A stretch of 13,633 nucleotides of DNA. Source: Candidatus Heimdallarchaeota archaeon. Lineage in GTDB: Archaea > Asgardarchaeota > Heimdallarchaeia > Hodarchaeales > LC-3. This document shows positions 13,189 through 13,633 of the stretch, in pieces. The position numbers and the translations under genes are program-made. The stretch lies in contig DAHXPE010000027.1 in assembly GCA_027364495.1 (NCBI GenBank), positions 1 through 13,633 on the forward strand, written 5' to 3'. The notes under the pieces are model-generated. The model saw only the letters and a program-made list of their open reading frames with translations. It searched no databases and was not told the DNA's origin. The first letter of the stretch is position 1; each line of letters begins with the position of its first letter.

Positions 13189-13250
13189 GGCTGTGTTTTA
13201 TATTCACTTGAGCCGACAAAAATCAGCAAAAATACTGCCGACAAAATATA
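13189..13250 (+). repeat. Short repeats and possible insertion-sequence left end
   Basis: GGCTGTGTTTTATATTC (from 13189) looks like the outer tip of several insertion-sequence families. Inside it, GCCGACAAAA occurs at 13212-13221 and 13236-13245, with a partial copy (CAGCAAAAAT) between them, giving roughly 12-base spacing as at transposase-binding sites. AATATAAAG (about 13242-13250) is suitably placed as a TATA box for a leaderless transcript from the ATG at 13275. The matching right end lies outside the window. Confidence 0.35.
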
Positions 13251-13274
13251 AAGAATAGATAAAATAGCTTAAGA

Positions 13275-13633
13275 ATGTCGTATTTAACTAATTCTGGTAC
13301 TAATCTCAAGGAAAACGATGCAACCTTTAAAAATATTTTGTCTTTTGAAATGAAAGAAGGGTATTTAGCTTGGTTTCCTCCAATCATCCGACAATTATAT
13401 CAAAAAGATGAATCACTCTCTCAAAAGTTTGACAAAGTAATAGAACTTCTTCATGAAACATTAGAAGACATTTCACTTGATGTTGATAAAGGAAATTGCC
13501 CAACATGTAGTATTGACGAAAATATTAAACCATTATCTGTATATTATACTAGAATAAATAATATAATGACCACTGGATCGGTTGTCCTGCCAATAAAGCT
13601 ACGTTATTATCATTGTAAACATTGTTCATTCAT
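13275..13633 (+). CDS. Truncated N-terminus of a CxxC zinc-finger protein, possible transposase
   Basis: The frame opens at the ATG at 13275 and runs past the window edge, giving 119 residues. The first 70 are helical and charged. Two CxxC pairs follow: C75/C78 (CPTC) and C114/C117 (CKHC), separated by 35 residues. Between and before the second pair lies GSVVLPIKLRYYHCKHC. The pattern of a Cys pair, a short strand with Thr-Gly-x-Val, then a basic RYY strand leading to a second Cys pair resembles the N-terminal zinc finger of several transposase families (ISH6/ISLre2-like). The DDE catalytic part would lie beyond the edge, so the assignment is an inference. Another zinc-ribbon DNA-binding protein is possible. 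There is no ribosome site; the upstream repeats fit an insertion-sequence end. Confidence 0.5.
   Translation, partial: MSYLTNSGTNLKENDATFKNILSFEMKEGYLAWFPPIIRQLYQKDESLSQKFDKVIELLHETLEDISLDVDKGNCPTCSIDENIKPLSVYYTRINNIMTTGSVVLPIKLRYYHCKHCSF

Overview
The window is a strongly A+T-rich piece of a prokaryotic chromosome with short gaps between genes. It most likely comes from an archaeon; an Asgard-type archaeon is possible but not shown. The evidence for archaea is indirect. Three secreted or membrane-anchored proteins are crowded with Asn-X-Ser/Thr sequons. TATA-like boxes lie at plausible distances from several starts, and plain T-runs end several genes. A beta-CASP metallo-nuclease-type protein and a MarC/SnatA-type membrane protein fit the same picture. 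Shine-Dalgarno-like sites (GAGGT, AGGAGG) are used by some genes but not by others. No tRNA, rRNA, CRISPR array or complete mobile element was found.

Left part (1-3500). A minus-strand gene encodes a secreted protein with two related extracellular repeats; its signal peptide is only recovered if translation begins at a non-standard codon. Facing away from it is a small unrecognised gene interrupted by an in-frame TAA, and its reading frame runs on to 5 bases before a nucleotidyltransferase gene. A PaiB-type FMN-binding protein follows.

Middle (3500-10000). A 710-residue metallo-beta-lactamase/beta-CASP protein carries about 300 N-terminal residues of unknown type. It converges on an unrecognised 851-residue membrane protein. 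That protein has a 385-residue ectodomain holding all ten of its cysteines, six predicted membrane spans, and a long acidic Ser-rich cytoplasmic tail. Next come a dienelactone hydrolase-family enzyme (minus) and a MarC-family membrane protein (plus), divergently placed.

Right part (10000-13633). Five minus-strand genes form one or two operons. In transcription order they are two small three-span membrane proteins, a signal-peptide ectodomain protein with a C-terminal membrane anchor, an ABC ATPase, and a six-span ABC permease. The last three are tightly coupled: the ATPase start overlaps the stop of the ectodomain gene, and the ATPase and permease genes overlap by 11 bases. They probably make one membrane complex. 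At the right edge, on the plus strand, is the truncated start of a protein with two CxxC pairs. It is preceded by short repeats and may be the transposase of an insertion sequence whose left end lies near 13189.

The most notable points are two genes that lack any ATG/GTG/TTG at the position their protein features require, the cysteine-paired 851-residue surface protein, the unknown N-terminal half of the beta-CASP protein, and the ectodomain-ATPase-permease cassette.
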